A DNA stretch of 64,000 nt from the NCBI GenBank assembly GCA_003635195.1, contig PYIY01000074.1, positions 1-64,000 on the forward strand, written 5' to 3'. This document shows, one piece after another, positions 18,689 through 27,144 of this stretch. The DNA is from Candidatus Poribacteria bacterium. Its GTDB lineage: Bacteria; Poribacteria; WGA-4E; WGA-3G. Position numbers and translations under genes: made by a program. The notes under the pieces were generated by a model. That model saw only the letters and a program-made list of their open reading frames with translations, was not told the DNA's origin and did no database searches. Numbering within the stretch: position 1 is the stretch's first letter; every line of letters starts with the position of its first letter.

Positions 18689-19096
18689 ATGAGCAACAAT
18701 GGACAGAACAACGGGCTAACAATGGTTTTCGCTTTTTTCACCGGCTTTATGGCAGGTGCTGTCATCAGTCTACTATATGCCCCGAGTTCGGGCAAGGAGA
18801 CTCGACAGAAGATTCGCGATACCTCAATTGACGCGAAAAACCGGACGGTTGAATTAGCGCATCAAGCGGCGGATAGTGCACGACAAGGTGCCCAGACCCT
18901 CGTGGAACAAGGCAAAGAGAGTGTTCACACTATTGTAGATACCTCAAAAGAACGTCTCCACGAAGCAGGAGAACAGGTAAAAACTGCTGTCGAAACAGGG
19001 CGTAAAGTTTCTGCAGATGTCCGCTCTAAAATTGCTGAATCCATCCCGGGCGTTGGGGGCAATGATGGAGAAGAAGAGGCTTCTGAGGAAGCTTAA
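18689..19096 (+). CDS. YtxH domain-containing protein
   Basis: 135 residues; GAAAGGA before the ATG. N-terminal glycine-rich membrane segment FAFFTGFMAGAVISLLYAPSSGKETRQKI, the defining YtxH signature, followed by a long charged helical region with LEA-like 11-residue periodicity (AHQAADSARQGAQTLVEQ) and an acidic C-terminus. Membrane-bound and probably cytoplasmic-facing. Some family members respond to general stress. It follows the DUF948-like gene by 236 bases that hold a duplicated leader motif. Confidence 0.8.
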   Translation: MSNNGQNNGLTMVFAFFTGFMAGAVISLLYAPSSGKETRQKIRDTSIDAKNRTVELAHQAADSARQGAQTLVEQGKESVHTIVDTSKERLHEAGEQVKTAVETGRKVSADVRSKIAESIPGVGGNDGEEEASEEA

Positions 19097-19130
19097 GGGT
19101 CTCTTCTCAGAATGCTAACTTTAACTGTGG

Positions 19131-19153
19131 CGGGACCCGTCCCGCCCTACGAA
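19131..19153. repeat. Intergenic palindromic repeat, family D (GGGCGGGTCCC type)
   Basis: GGCGGGACCCGTCCCGCC is a perfect 8-bp stem followed by CTACG. Read on the minus strand it resembles the CGTAGGGGCGGGTCCC unit at 59031. Confidence 0.65.
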
Positions 19154-19189
19154 CGTAATGAGCAGTGGACGTACATATTGGTCAAGGTA

Positions 19190-19480
19190 CCCACTACCTA
19201 AAAGGTAGGGGCTTGTGCTTCATAGCAACTGCGGTTTTCTCAGAGAGTCCACCGTCTTACTTTCGCTCCACAATAGCTGCCAAGCCAGCTATGCACCGAA
19301 GTGCCTGATCTTATACGGCATGTGATTTGTCAACGAGTGCGGACGTTACTCCTGCTACTCTATACATGCAACGGATACCCGAAAGGGCTTCGTCAATATA
19401 GAGGCGTGCGGGCTTTTACGTGATTGTCTCGACTGACGAGCGTTCCGACAACGCATCAATCACAACCAATGCCGAACACT
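19190..19480 (-). pseudogene. Decayed tnpB-like 3' end with omega-RNA-like terminal hairpin
   Basis: A 490-base gene-free stretch. On the minus strand frames broken by stops include SRDNHVKAR, reminiscent of the RDxNAAxNI segment near the TnpB C-terminus, and later DGGLSEKTAVAMKHKPLPFR followed by TAG at 19196-19194. The stop falls in a hairpin (CCCCTACC and GGTAGTGGG, with one bulge) followed by TACCTTGACC, the look of an IS200/IS605-type right end where the omega RNA scaffold stops. No intact RuvC-like domain is present, so this is at most a relic. Recognition by eye only; could be another conserved RNA. Confidence 0.4.
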
Positions 19481-19588
19481 ATAAGATTAGACGAATGAGA
19501 CTGAAAAAGGTTTAATTTTAATCACAACCTTCGCCGTCTACATCCGACAAACTAAAGCATGAGGATTCGACGGAAGATCGTTAAATGA

Positions 19589-20338
19589 ATGGACATTGAA
19601 AAGTTAAGAACCCTGCTTGAAGAGGTTAAAGGTGGAGAGATTGCAGTGGATGACGCGCTGCAATCTCTTCGCACACTTCCGTTTGAAGATTTAGGGTTCT
19701 CAAAAATTGATCACCATCGTCAACTCCGCACAGGTTTCCCAGAAGTCATCTTTTGTCAAGGGAAGACTGTTGAACAGGTCAAACAGATCAGTGAGCGTAT
19801 CCTCTCCGCCGGCCACCCACTTCTCGCAACCCGCGCTACCCCTGATATGTATGAAGCGGTGAAAGCAATTCAGCCCGCGGCACGCTATAACGACCTTGGC
19901 CGCACGATCACCGTCAGACAATCTGAAGATGAAGGCACGCCGGGGATTCTCGTTGTCTCCGCCGGTACGTCCGACCTATCGGTTGCAGAGGAAGCCGCTG
20001 AAACGGCACTGATGATGGGAAACACACCGGAACGACTTTACGATGTCGGAGTGGCAGGATTACATCGCCTCATCAGCAATCACGAGAAACTCCTAACAGC
20101 CCGCGTTATCATTGTTGTCGCGGGGATGGAAGGCGCGCTTCCGAGTGTTGTGGGTGGGTTGGTAGACTGTCCCGTCATTGCTGTACCCACCAGTATCGGC
20201 TACGGCGCAAGTTTCGGCGGACTCGCTGCCCTATTAGGCATGCTAAATAGTTGTGCATCTGGTGTCACCGTCGTAAACATTGATAACGGTTTCGGGGCAG
20301 GCTATAGTGCCTCACTCATCAACCGACTTACAAAATAA
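19589..20338 (+). CDS. larB: Nickel pincer cofactor biosynthesis protein LarB
   Basis: 249 residues. LarB carboxylates and hydrolyses nicotinic acid adenine dinucleotide to start the nickel-pincer nucleotide cofactor; older annotation calls it NCAIR-mutase-like (PurE-related). The N-terminus has [29 protein letters not shown], and the PurE-like C-terminal half has [68 protein letters not shown] and a final [14 protein letters not shown]. All conserved blocks are present. larC and larE, needed for the same cofactor, are not in the window. Start ATG 19589; no strong ribosome site. Confidence 0.93.
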   Translation: MDIEKLRTLLEEVKGGEIAVDDALQSLRTLPFEDLGFSKIDHHRQLRTGFPEVIFCQGKTVEQVKQISERILSAGHPLLATRATPDMYEAVKAIQPAARYNDLGRTITVRQSEDEGTPGILVVSAGTSDLSVAEEAAETALMMGNTPERLYDVGVAGLHRLISNHEKLLTARVIIVVAGMEGALPSVVGGLVDCPVIAVPTSIGYGASFGGLAALLGMLNSCASGVTVVNIDNGFGAGYSASLINRLTK

Positions 20339-20348
20339 GTTCAACACC

Positions 20349-20942
20349 CTACGTCTCTCCCCCATTCAATCTTTTCAGAACAACAGTCGCGCTTACACTT
20401 TTCGGTGCTTCTTGCGAACTCAAACTCATTTTGGATGGTGTGTGTTCTGCTTTCAATTGAACGACTTCACTGTCAATGTTGAGGGTGACAATATCCGATC
20501 CAATTTTGCATCGAATCTGGTACGGTACTGATTCAGGCCGACGCTGTTCATAAGAAGGCGGTCGCCATGTCACACCAAACATATCTGCATAGGTTGTGAA
20601 ACACACTGAGGCAGCTTCCGCGATGTCTCCTCTCGTGTCAAGAGACTGTCGCGCAGCATTTACTGCGCTATTCGTGGCGCGCTCCAAGTGTTCTTGAACC
20701 GTCCTTGCATCAATTTCATCAACATCCTTATCCTCTGTGCTTTTTCGCAAGGCAACGTAGACGACTGCCCCAAGAACACAGAGAAAAGCGGCCGTGCTGA
20801 GAAGGACGGTTGTTCGTAACTCACGACGTCGCGCCATGTTCTCAAAATCCTCACGATGATGTGGATAGAAAGCATCGTGTGCTGAAATCGGAGTCCCACA
20901 ACACAATAATAGCAGTAAGATAGAGAAAGATTTTCGGAGCAT
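20349..20942 (-). CDS. Hypothetical exported protein with one membrane segment
   Basis: 197 residues from ATG 20942, which opens a signal-peptide-like segment (MLRKSFSILLLLLCCGTPISAH). A second hydrophobic helix (VLLSTAAFLCVLGAVVYVAL, about 44-65) follows a basic stretch (ARRRELRTT), so the C-terminal part may lie on either side. The C-terminal domain (about 70-197) mixes helices and strands with no motif I recognise. Convergent with larB, 10 bases apart. Function unknown. Confidence 0.6.
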   Translation of the reverse strand: MLRKSFSILLLLLCCGTPISAHDAFYPHHREDFENMARRRELRTTVLLSTAAFLCVLGAVVYVALRKSTEDKDVDEIDARTVQEHLERATNSAVNAARQSLDTRGDIAEAASVCFTTYADMFGVTWRPPSYEQRRPESVPYQIRCKIGSDIVTLNIDSEVVQLKAEHTPSKMSLSSQEAPKSVSATVVLKRLNGGET

Positions 20943-21001
20943 CGGTTTGTCCTGCCTTACGCTCAGTATAACAGTCCAAAATTGAAAAGTCAATAGTGTA
21001 G

Positions 21002-21040
21002 AGGCAGTCGGCTATCAGCAGTTAGTTTTCAGTTGTCCTA
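21002..21040. repeat. Intergenic repeat, family A
   Basis: AGAGGCAGTCGGCTATCAGC then AGTTAGTTTTCAGTTG; same type as 13331 and 61354. Confidence 0.6.
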
Positions 21041-21108
21041 ACTATGGTGAATTATAAAAATATCTTGACATCCACGAGCGAGCAAACCATTGCCAAGATG
21101 TCCAAATT

Positions 21109-21139
21109 CCCCCCTGAGAAGGGGGTTAGGGGGGTTTCT
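21109..21139. repeat. Intergenic repeat, family C (CCCCCT..AGGGGG)
   Basis: CCCCCCTGAGAAGGGGG followed by TTAGGGGGGTTT, a hairpin-forming unit that recurs at 62921-62953. Confidence 0.65.
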
Positions 21140-21202
21140 GTTCACAGAGGATGTATAAGTAATTCTATAATCTACCATAAATGCCCCTAATACACGAAAA
21201 AT

Positions 21203-21231
21203 TTGACTTGAAATTGTAAATTTGATACAAT
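21203..21231 (+). promoter_or_regulatory. Sigma70-type promoter of the FtsX/ABC operon
   Basis: TTGACT (21203-21208), 17-base spacer, TACAAT (21226-21231), 35 bases before the permease start. Confidence 0.75.
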
Positions 21232-21266
21232 ACACTCATAGACATAAAAAATAAGGAGACAAAGAT

Positions 21267-21944
21267 TTGCAGCAAAGAACACCAATTGAAGAACAGATTG
21301 ATCTGCCTTTCGTAGAATCACTACGGATTAGTTTCCAGAGTTTAAAAATCCGTTTTGGTCGCTCAATAATCACGACAGCAGGCATTACATTGGGTATTGC
21401 GTTCTTGGTTTCGGTATGGACAAATAACGAAATCGGTGTCGCGCTACAGGAGAGCGGACGACAATCAACAATTAACACTTTTGAAGAGACAACGGAACAA
21501 GGTATTTCCACAAAAGATATATGGCTCATTGTTATGTCCTTGATTGTCTGTGTCGTAGGGATCGCCAACTCAATGCTGATGGCGGTAACGGAGCGGTTCC
21601 GCGAGATTGGCACGATGAAATGTCTCGGTGCGTTAGACGGATTCGTGGTTAGACTGTTCCTACTTGAATCAGGGTTCCAAGGGTTTTCCGGGGCACTTAT
21701 CGGTGCGCTCATCGGAACACTCGGTGCAGTCCTTTTAGGACTTAAAGACTATGGGTTAGACCTATTTTTCTATTTCCCGCTATTACCGGCACAACCTGAA
21801 AACGGACCGATGCAGCTCGGCGTGATAGTCGTCATTCTGCTGGGGTGTATACTCGGTATGATTTTGGCAGTGATTGGCTCATCGTTCCCGGCGTGGCGTG
21901 CTGCGAAACTCCCGCCTGCTGAAGCGATGCGTACCGAGGTATAA
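21267..21944 (+). CDS. FtsX/MacB-like ABC permease lacking the periplasmic core domain
   Basis: 225 residues with a TTG start at 21267, supported by AAGGAG eight bases upstream and a good promoter. Four hydrophobic segments: about 35-51, 85-105, 126-150 and 182-205. The middle carries IANSMLMAVTERFREIGTMKCLGAL, the conserved FtsX-domain loop that couples to the ATPase, and the end FPAWRAAKLPPAEAMRTEV is typical of MacB-like permeases. MacB/LolC-type proteins normally have some 200 residues between helices 1 and 2; here only about 35 remain, so this is a minimal form. The ATPase gene follows 14 bases later. The cargo is unknown. Confidence 0.85.
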   Translation: MQQRTPIEEQIDLPFVESLRISFQSLKIRFGRSIITTAGITLGIAFLVSVWTNNEIGVALQESGRQSTINTFEETTEQGISTKDIWLIVMSLIVCVVGIANSMLMAVTERFREIGTMKCLGALDGFVVRLFLLESGFQGFSGALIGALIGTLGAVLLGLKDYGLDLFFYFPLLPAQPENGPMQLGVIVVILLGCILGMILAVIGSSFPAWRAAKLPPAEAMRTEV

Positions 21945-21958
21945 GCACGGAGGCAATT

Positions 21959-22693
21959 ATGAATGATATCGTTGTGAAAACTGAAGATGTTGTCAAAGAA
22001 TACCGCATGGGTTCAAACATTCTTCGTGCTTTAGATGGCATCAATATTGAGATTGAACGCGGAGAGTATATCTCGCTCATGGGGCCCTCCGGTTCCGGTA
22101 AATCTACGCTTTTTAACATGATCGGCGCACTCGACCGACCGACCGAGGGACAGGTCTACATCGATGGGCAAAATATGTCCCAACTTTCCCAAAGACAGAT
22201 TGCAGCGTTTCGATGTCACCGCGTGGGTTACATTTTTCAGAGTTACAACTTGCTGCATGTGCGGAGCGCGCACGGAAATGTGACGCTGCCTATGATCTTC
22301 GCAGGGATTTCTGAAAGAGAACGCAATGAAAGAGCGGAAAAGTTGCTGGATATGGTGGGTTTAGGGGACAGGATGTACCACCTACCCGATGAACTCTCAG
22401 GCGGTCAGCGTCAACGCGTCGCTATTGCCAGAGCACTTGCCAACGATCCGAGTATCGTCCTTGCCGATGAACCGACAGCAAACCTTGATACCATTACAGG
22501 ACGCGAGATTATTGATCTCATTAAACGCTTGAATACAGAGCAAGGCGTTACTGTAATTTCGGCAACACACGACCTGAAAATGCTTGATGTCTCTGATAGG
22601 ATTGTGGACATCCGCGACGGCCTCGTGGAGCGTATCAGGAATCGCGACGAGATTGAAATCGAAGTCGGTGAAGTCGGGGGTGAGGGTGAATAA
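21959..22693 (+). CDS. ABC transporter ATP-binding protein, LolD/MacB type
   Basis: 244 residues; GGAGG five bases before the ATG. Walker A GPSGSGKS at 42-49, Q-loop YIFQSYNLLHVRSAHGNVTLPM, signature LSGGQRQRVAIARAL, Walker B IVLADEP and H-loop SATHD, all intact. The Q-loop and RSAHGNVTLP segment place it with the LolD/MacB/FtsE ATPases, which pair with FtsX-fold permeases, so it must serve the upstream gene. The acidic C-terminal tail (EIEIEVGEVGGEGE) is unusual. Probably a mechanotransmission or lipoprotein/peptide export ABC system. Confidence 0.93.
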   Translation: MNDIVVKTEDVVKEYRMGSNILRALDGINIEIERGEYISLMGPSGSGKSTLFNMIGALDRPTEGQVYIDGQNMSQLSQRQIAAFRCHRVGYIFQSYNLLHVRSAHGNVTLPMIFAGISERERNERAEKLLDMVGLGDRMYHLPDELSGGQRQRVAIARALANDPSIVLADEPTANLDTITGREIIDLIKRLNTEQGVTVISATHDLKMLDVSDRIVDIRDGLVERIRNRDEIEIEVGEVGGEGE

Positions 22694-22700
22694 AGACCCC

Positions 22701-23720
22701 TTAAATTTCTGACAACAGAACTGGACGATTTTCGCGAAGCGATTTTAATGCTGCGAAACCCATCACGACAGGTGCGCGACCATCTGCGCCTGTAACGGGT
22801 GGTGGTGTGTCCTCTCGGATGCACGCAAAAAACGCTTGTAATTCTGAGAGAAAAGCCGGTTTGTAACGTTCCACAAAGAAATATGGAGGCGATGCAGCAC
22901 GGGTCCCGTCGCTACCGCTAAAGGTAACGGTATCTGTCGGTGGATTCGCCGCGGTAACCATCCCCTTTGAACCGAATACCTCAACGCGCTGGTCGTAGCC
23001 GTAAACAGCCTCTCTACTGTTATCAATTGTTCCGATAACCCCATTTTGGAATTTTAAGGTGATAACCGTCGTGTCAATATCGCCTGCCTCGCCGATTTTC
23101 GGATCAACGCGTACGCCGCCCGCCGCATAGACCTCAATAACCTCGTCCCCAATCAGATAACGCGCCATATCAAAATCATGGATCGTCATGTCAAGAAAAA
23201 TGCCACCTGAGACTTTGACGTATTCAATCGGCGGTGGTGCCGGATCTCGACTCGTAATACGCATGATGTGTGGTTCGCCGATTTCGCCAGAGGCGACAGC
23301 CTCACGGATTCGTTTAAAACTCGCGTCGAACCTACGATTGAAACCGACCTGAAACTTCACGCCAGTCTCCTCCACAATCGCCAAGGTTTCGTCAATCTGC
23401 TCCAGATCCAAGGAGATCGGTTTCTCGCAAAAGATGTGTTTCCCTGCCTTCGCGGCGGCTTGGCTCATCTCTACATGTGTATTTGTTGAAGCGGTGATAA
23501 GCACAGCGTCAATCTGTGGATCCGCCAAGAGAGTGTTGTAATCGGTTGTCACCTTCGGGACATTATACTGTTCGGCGAGAGATTTTACGTTAGAGAGGTT
23601 TAAGCTGCAAATCGTGGTCAATTCAACTTCTGGTATATTCTGGACAAGGTGTTCAATGTGTAGTGTACCGATACGTCCAGCACCAATAAGACCGACACGG
23701 ATTTTTGAAGATTTGTTCAT
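22701..23720 (-). CDS. iolG: Inositol 2-dehydrogenase-type oxidoreductase
   Basis: 339 residues. Gfo/Idh/MocA family member with close motif match to IolG, which oxidises myo-inositol to scyllo-inosose with NAD. Rossmann turn GAGRIGTLH at 13-21, catalytic Lys100 in CEKP, VGFNRRFD at 125-132, the IolG-typical SRDPAPPPIEYVKVSGG, and catalytic D177 and H181 in FLDMTIHDFDMARYL (Bacillus IolG: K97, D172, H176). TAGGAG upstream of ATG 23720. The iolE-like gene ends... starts 35 bases upstream on the same strand, so the two form an inositol-catabolism-like pair. Related cyclitol or sugar substrates remain possible. Confidence 0.88.
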   Translation of the reverse strand: MNKSSKIRVGLIGAGRIGTLHIEHLVQNIPEVELTTICSLNLSNVKSLAEQYNVPKVTTDYNTLLADPQIDAVLITASTNTHVEMSQAAAKAGKHIFCEKPISLDLEQIDETLAIVEETGVKFQVGFNRRFDASFKRIREAVASGEIGEPHIMRITSRDPAPPPIEYVKVSGGIFLDMTIHDFDMARYLIGDEVIEVYAAGGVRVDPKIGEAGDIDTTVITLKFQNGVIGTIDNSREAVYGYDQRVEVFGSKGMVTAANPPTDTVTFSGSDGTRAASPPYFFVERYKPAFLSELQAFFACIREDTPPPVTGADGRAPVVMGFAALKSLRENRPVLLSEI

Positions 23721-23755
23721 TAGAGGTCTCCTACCGCTAACGTTGTTTGTTACTG

Positions 23756-24649
23756 TTATAGAATTGAATTTAGATACCGAAGGTTCCGTTCTGCACTCTC
23801 ATAAGGACTGCCCATCCCCGGTAAGACATCCTGTTCCACAACGATCCAACCGTCGTAATCCCGATTTCGCAACTCAGCAAGGAACGCCGAAAAATTGACA
23901 TCCCCCTTGCCTAACTCGCAAAAAACGCCGTTACCGACAGACGCAAAGTAGTCCCACTCATCTTTTCGAGAACGGGCAGCGATGTCAGGATGGCAATCCT
24001 TGAAGTGGACATGCCAAATCCGATCCGCGTGCCGATCAAACGCTTCAATCGGATCACCGCCGCCGAATCGGTAATGTCCGGTATCGAAACACAACCCGAC
24101 GAGGTCAGGATCCGTGCGTTCCATCAATGTGTCTACTTCTGCTGCTGTCTCTATATATCCGGCGCAGTGCGGATGAAAAACGGTGCGAAGTCCAGTGTCG
24201 TTTTTCACGGATTGCGCGACCCGGTGCACACCGTGTACAAAAATATCCCACTGTGCTGGCGTTAATCCGTGTTCAGGTCGGACGCGACCGGCATAGCGGG
24301 TACGGAGTTCTGTCGTGGCGTTGTCATCTGAAAGTACGATGAACGGTGTCTGTCCGCCGACATCTGCTAACAAGCGTGCATGACGCAGTGCCGTTGCTTC
24401 ACCTGCTGCGTGCGACTCCGCATCGGCAAGTGCGACCCCGACGAACGCGCCTAACAGCGTTAATTCTCGCTTCGCAAGTTCGTCGCGGAGTTGTGCTGCA
24501 TGCGTCGGCATAAACCCCCAATCGCCTAATTCAGTACCAATGTAACCGATGGCGTGCATCTCGTCTAATACTTGTGTATAGTCGGGTGCATCACCATCCA
24601 ACTCAAACTCAAGCACACCCCACGAACATGGGGCATTCGCTATTTTCAT
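23756..24649 (-). CDS. Sugar phosphate isomerase/epimerase family TIM barrel (IolE/IolI-like)
   Basis: 297 residues, the length of xylose-isomerase-like TIM-barrel enzymes. Starts MKIANAPCSWGVLEF, then TELGDWGFMP, TVFHPHCAGYIETAAEVD, LCFDTGHYRFGGGDP, WHVHFKDCHPD and WIVVEQDVLPG, which carry the expected metal-binding Glu, Asp, His and Glu. The placement just upstream of iolG suggests 2-keto-myo-inositol (inosose) dehydratase or an inosose isomerase. The start lies only four bases after the restriction endonuclease stop; an AGGAG is 15 bases upstream inside that gene. The split between IolE and IolI function cannot be made by eye. Confidence 0.85.
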   Translation of the reverse strand: MKIANAPCSWGVLEFELDGDAPDYTQVLDEMHAIGYIGTELGDWGFMPTHAAQLRDELAKRELTLLGAFVGVALADAESHAAGEATALRHARLLADVGGQTPFIVLSDDNATTELRTRYAGRVRPEHGLTPAQWDIFVHGVHRVAQSVKNDTGLRTVFHPHCAGYIETAAEVDTLMERTDPDLVGLCFDTGHYRFGGGDPIEAFDRHADRIWHVHFKDCHPDIAARSRKDEWDYFASVGNGVFCELGKGDVNFSAFLAELRNRDYDGWIVVEQDVLPGMGSPYESAERNLRYLNSIL

Positions 24650-24653
24650 TATG

Positions 24654-25463
24654 TTATTGGTTTTCTCCTATGACTTGTTTAAGATCCTCAATGAAATGTT
24701 CAAACAGTTTAACCTTGTCGCTTTGCTCAAGATTCTCTGCTGTTAGTACATAAGTACCATCAAGCTCTATCTCTGCAATGACCCGTGGTTCCTTTGCAGG
24801 GGCTATCCTTGTCAGGTCTTTGTTTGCATCAGGTGTAATTAGATAAACCTTGATATGTTTTGTATTTTCACTTTCCAGAAGTTTGAATTTCCAATAACCT
24901 ACCTGAACAACTGATTCTCTTACGGAGATTTTGCTTGAAATAATGGCGATAATCTGAGAATTTTCTGGTCTGTAAACGATAATATCAGTATCAGGTAGCT
25001 GCATCCCGAGTTCGTCATAATCAATTACCACATTTCGCTTAACAGCATCTAATTGTGGCATTAACTTGATACTCTCTAATTCATCATTCTCAACCATCTT
25101 CAAGCCAAGTGATTCAACTGGTTCAGCGATCATGTACAGGATGCGTTCTCGAAAAGTGTCGCCCTTGGAGGCACGCCAACTTCTCCCTACTCCTCCCATC
25201 AAAGAAGCATCTAAACTTTCACAGATAACAGCGTCTGGAAGCCCACCACATAAAACGGACTCTCCATAGTGCTCAATGAGGTTATCCATAACATCGCTCG
25301 TGTAGTTAACACTACTGAAATTAATGATATTCCTCTCTATCAGAGTATCTACCAACGTGTCATCATACCCCATCTCGTAAAGGGCGTCCGTAAGAATGTT
25401 TCTTATACCATCAAGACTACGGCCTCCACGCGCTGTTGGGGCTGCTTTGATAGGTTCAGTCAT
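24654..25463 (-). CDS. Type II restriction endonuclease, PD-(D/E)XK-like (CCGG-family features)
   Basis: 269 residues from ATG 25463, with GGAG six bases upstream (a GTG at 25475 is also open). The catalytic region reads LPDTDIIVY (D158, D160) then AIISSKISVRE, i.e. S176-x-K178 and R182-E183. An S-x-K instead of D/E-x-K plus a KxSxR tail is known for CCGG-family enzymes such as NgoMIV, Cfr10I and BsaWI; that placement is my inference. The upstream segment GGVGRSWRASKGDTFRERILYMIAEP (about 90-115) supplies the helical Glu. It is last in a three-gene set MTase-HNH-REase on the minus strand. The recognition sequence cannot be read from the protein. Confidence 0.8.
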   Translation of the reverse strand: MTEPIKAAPTARGGRSLDGIRNILTDALYEMGYDDTLVDTLIERNIINFSSVNYTSDVMDNLIEHYGESVLCGGLPDAVICESLDASLMGGVGRSWRASKGDTFRERILYMIAEPVESLGLKMVENDELESIKLMPQLDAVKRNVVIDYDELGMQLPDTDIIVYRPENSQIIAIISSKISVRESVVQVGYWKFKLLESENTKHIKVYLITPDANKDLTRIAPAKEPRVIAEIELDGTYVLTAENLEQSDKVKLFEHFIEDLKQVIGENQ

Positions 25464-25478
25464 AGCAATCTCCACAAG

Positions 25479-26066
25479 TTAATCTTTTGTATCAGGTCGC
25501 TCAATATGACCGTTAACATCATGTGCATCGTAGACATCAAAAACGGCCTGACAAAATGCTATTATCCTTTTGTCCTGATTTTCCAATGCTGTCTCGTACA
25601 TCCTAATAAAATACCTTTTGCCGGCCTCGGTCTGAGAATAATTACGCTTGCGCAAATTATGTTCATAACAGAGAGTTTGACCATTCTCAATAGTATTTGT
25701 GCCGCCTCTATCTTTCGGTTTGATGTGGTCAGCAGCAAGTGCAACGCCATCTCTAGGTCCTCGTCCACAGACAACACAACGGTGACCATCACGTTCAAAA
25801 ATGGCTTCTCTGTCCCGCGGAGAAAATTCAAACAACACAACCTCATGTTCGTAATTTGGGTCGTACTTGTAAATACCTTGTCGGACTTTGATCAGTTTTC
25901 CTTCCTGATGGAGCTGCCTAATGGTTCGCCACGGATCCCTCGGGGGACTACCATGCTCTTGAACATATTGTTCTGTCACCCAATCAACCACAGGTCCATG
26001 AGAGAGTTCTTCGTTTGGATGATTCACGAAAAACTCTAACACAAGTTCACGAATTGTCTTCGCCAT
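25479..26066 (-). CDS. HNH endonuclease with N-terminal winged-helix-like domain
   Basis: 195 residues from ATG 26066 (AAGGA upstream); the start overlaps the MTase 3' end by 20 bases. The N-terminal 70 residues (TIRELVLEFFVNHPNEELSHGPVVDWV, WRTIRQLHQEGKLIKVRQGIYKY) look like a winged helix for DNA binding. The HNH/zinc domain spans about 85-145: RDGHRCVVCG with C97 and C100, AADHIKPKDRGG with D113-H114, ENGQTLCYEHNLRKRN with C133 and H136. It is sandwiched between the methyltransferase and a second nuclease, so it belongs to the restriction-modification set as second nuclease, nicking or repair partner; which one is unknown. Confidence 0.85.
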   Translation of the reverse strand: MAKTIRELVLEFFVNHPNEELSHGPVVDWVTEQYVQEHGSPPRDPWRTIRQLHQEGKLIKVRQGIYKYDPNYEHEVVLFEFSPRDREAIFERDGHRCVVCGRGPRDGVALAADHIKPKDRGGTNTIENGQTLCYEHNLRKRNYSQTEAGKRYFIRMYETALENQDKRIIAFCQAVFDVYDAHDVNGHIERPDTKD

Positions 26067-26850
26067 GAGATTCCTTCTCTCTTTCAAATAGATGTAATTG
26101 ACTCGTAGCATGGTTTATACGTTCCCACGCGAGTTTGCAGTAATGTTCATCAACCTCAATTCCAATGCCCATCCGTTTGTTCAAATGTGCAGCAATTAAT
26201 GTAGTTCCACTTCCCATAAACGGATCAAGGACTGTGTCGCCTACGTAACTAAAGAGTTTGATACAGCGACGCGGGAGCTCTATAGGAAAAGGCGCGGGGT
26301 GCCCAATCCGTTTTTTGCTTTCACCGGGGAAAGTCCAAAGACCGTTTGTCCATTCCATGAATTCCTCTCGATTCATATCGGATTCACCGCTTCCGCTTGT
26401 TTTTTTCCACTGATCTTTGTAAAGGACAACAATCAACTCAACAGGCGCAATGACATAGGGAGCGGATGCTCTCATCCATGAACCCCAAGCAGTTCGTCTG
26501 GAGATATTGCCTTCATTCCAGACAATAGTAGAATGATACTGAAACCCAATAGAGGTGGCCAGTTTGGTGAGATCTGCGCCGACGTGTTGTTGACCGCCTT
26601 TGTTTTTGTCCAAAGGGATATTGAGACAGAAACGTCCATCGGACTTAAGCCACTGGAAGCATCGGGAGAACCATTCCTCAGAGAAGGCAAGATAGTCGGC
26701 ATAAGAGAGGTCATCGTCATTTGAGTTATATTTTATGTCAACATTGTATGGCGGTGATGTGACGATAAGATCAATGCTGTCTTTTTCTATAGCGCGTGTT
26801 GTCAGCACATTTGCGTTGATTATTGTGAATTGTTCGTTGGTAAAAATCAC
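26047..26850 (-). CDS. Site-specific DNA methyltransferase (amino-methylating, beta type)
   Basis: 267 residues. GTG start at 26850 with AGGAG six bases upstream. Motif IV TSPPY at 31-35 comes before motif I DPFMGSGTT at 209-217, the beta-class order. SPPY (rather than DPPY) leans toward N4-cytosine methylation, but adenine methylation is not excluded. The C-terminal GIEVDEHYCKLAWERI is typical. It is the modification subunit of the operon with the HNH and PD-(D/E)XK-like nucleases and overlaps the HNH gene. Hence a complete type II-like restriction-modification system of unknown specificity. Confidence 0.92.
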   Translation of the reverse strand: MIFTNEQFTIINANVLTTRAIEKDSIDLIVTSPPYNVDIKYNSNDDDLSYADYLAFSEEWFSRCFQWLKSDGRFCLNIPLDKNKGGQQHVGADLTKLATSIGFQYHSTIVWNEGNISRRTAWGSWMRASAPYVIAPVELIVVLYKDQWKKTSGSGESDMNREEFMEWTNGLWTFPGESKKRIGHPAPFPIELPRRCIKLFSYVGDTVLDPFMGSGTTLIAAHLNKRMGIGIEVDEHYCKLAWERINHATSQLHLFEREKESHGEDNS

Positions 26851-27144
26851 ATATTTCTCCTATGTGCTAGGGTGGGTATTGAGAGAATCCTATATGTAAA
26901 ATCGTGTTCCGCTCTACTGAATTAACATACCACAACAATGCAAAGCATATCAAGCCAAAAAGGAGAATTTGAAATCAGGGAACCAAGGTTTCGATTTACC
27001 GTTCTCGTAATATCACTACTGATTTAGCACTTTCTTCCTTTTTTCATATGTAATCAACTAATGCTGAAGGAAGCGTAGGCTTTGGCAAAATCTGATATAT
27101 GATTCAGCAATTGTCAAAACCTTCCACGATATACGCTGACTTGT
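26851..27144. other. Gene-free stretch upstream of the R-M operon
   Basis: About 290 AT-rich bases between the PIN-partner-TPR gene stop and the methyltransferase start. It must hold the R-M operon promoter, but no clear -35/-10 pair on the minus strand stood out. No gene supported. Confidence 0.5.
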
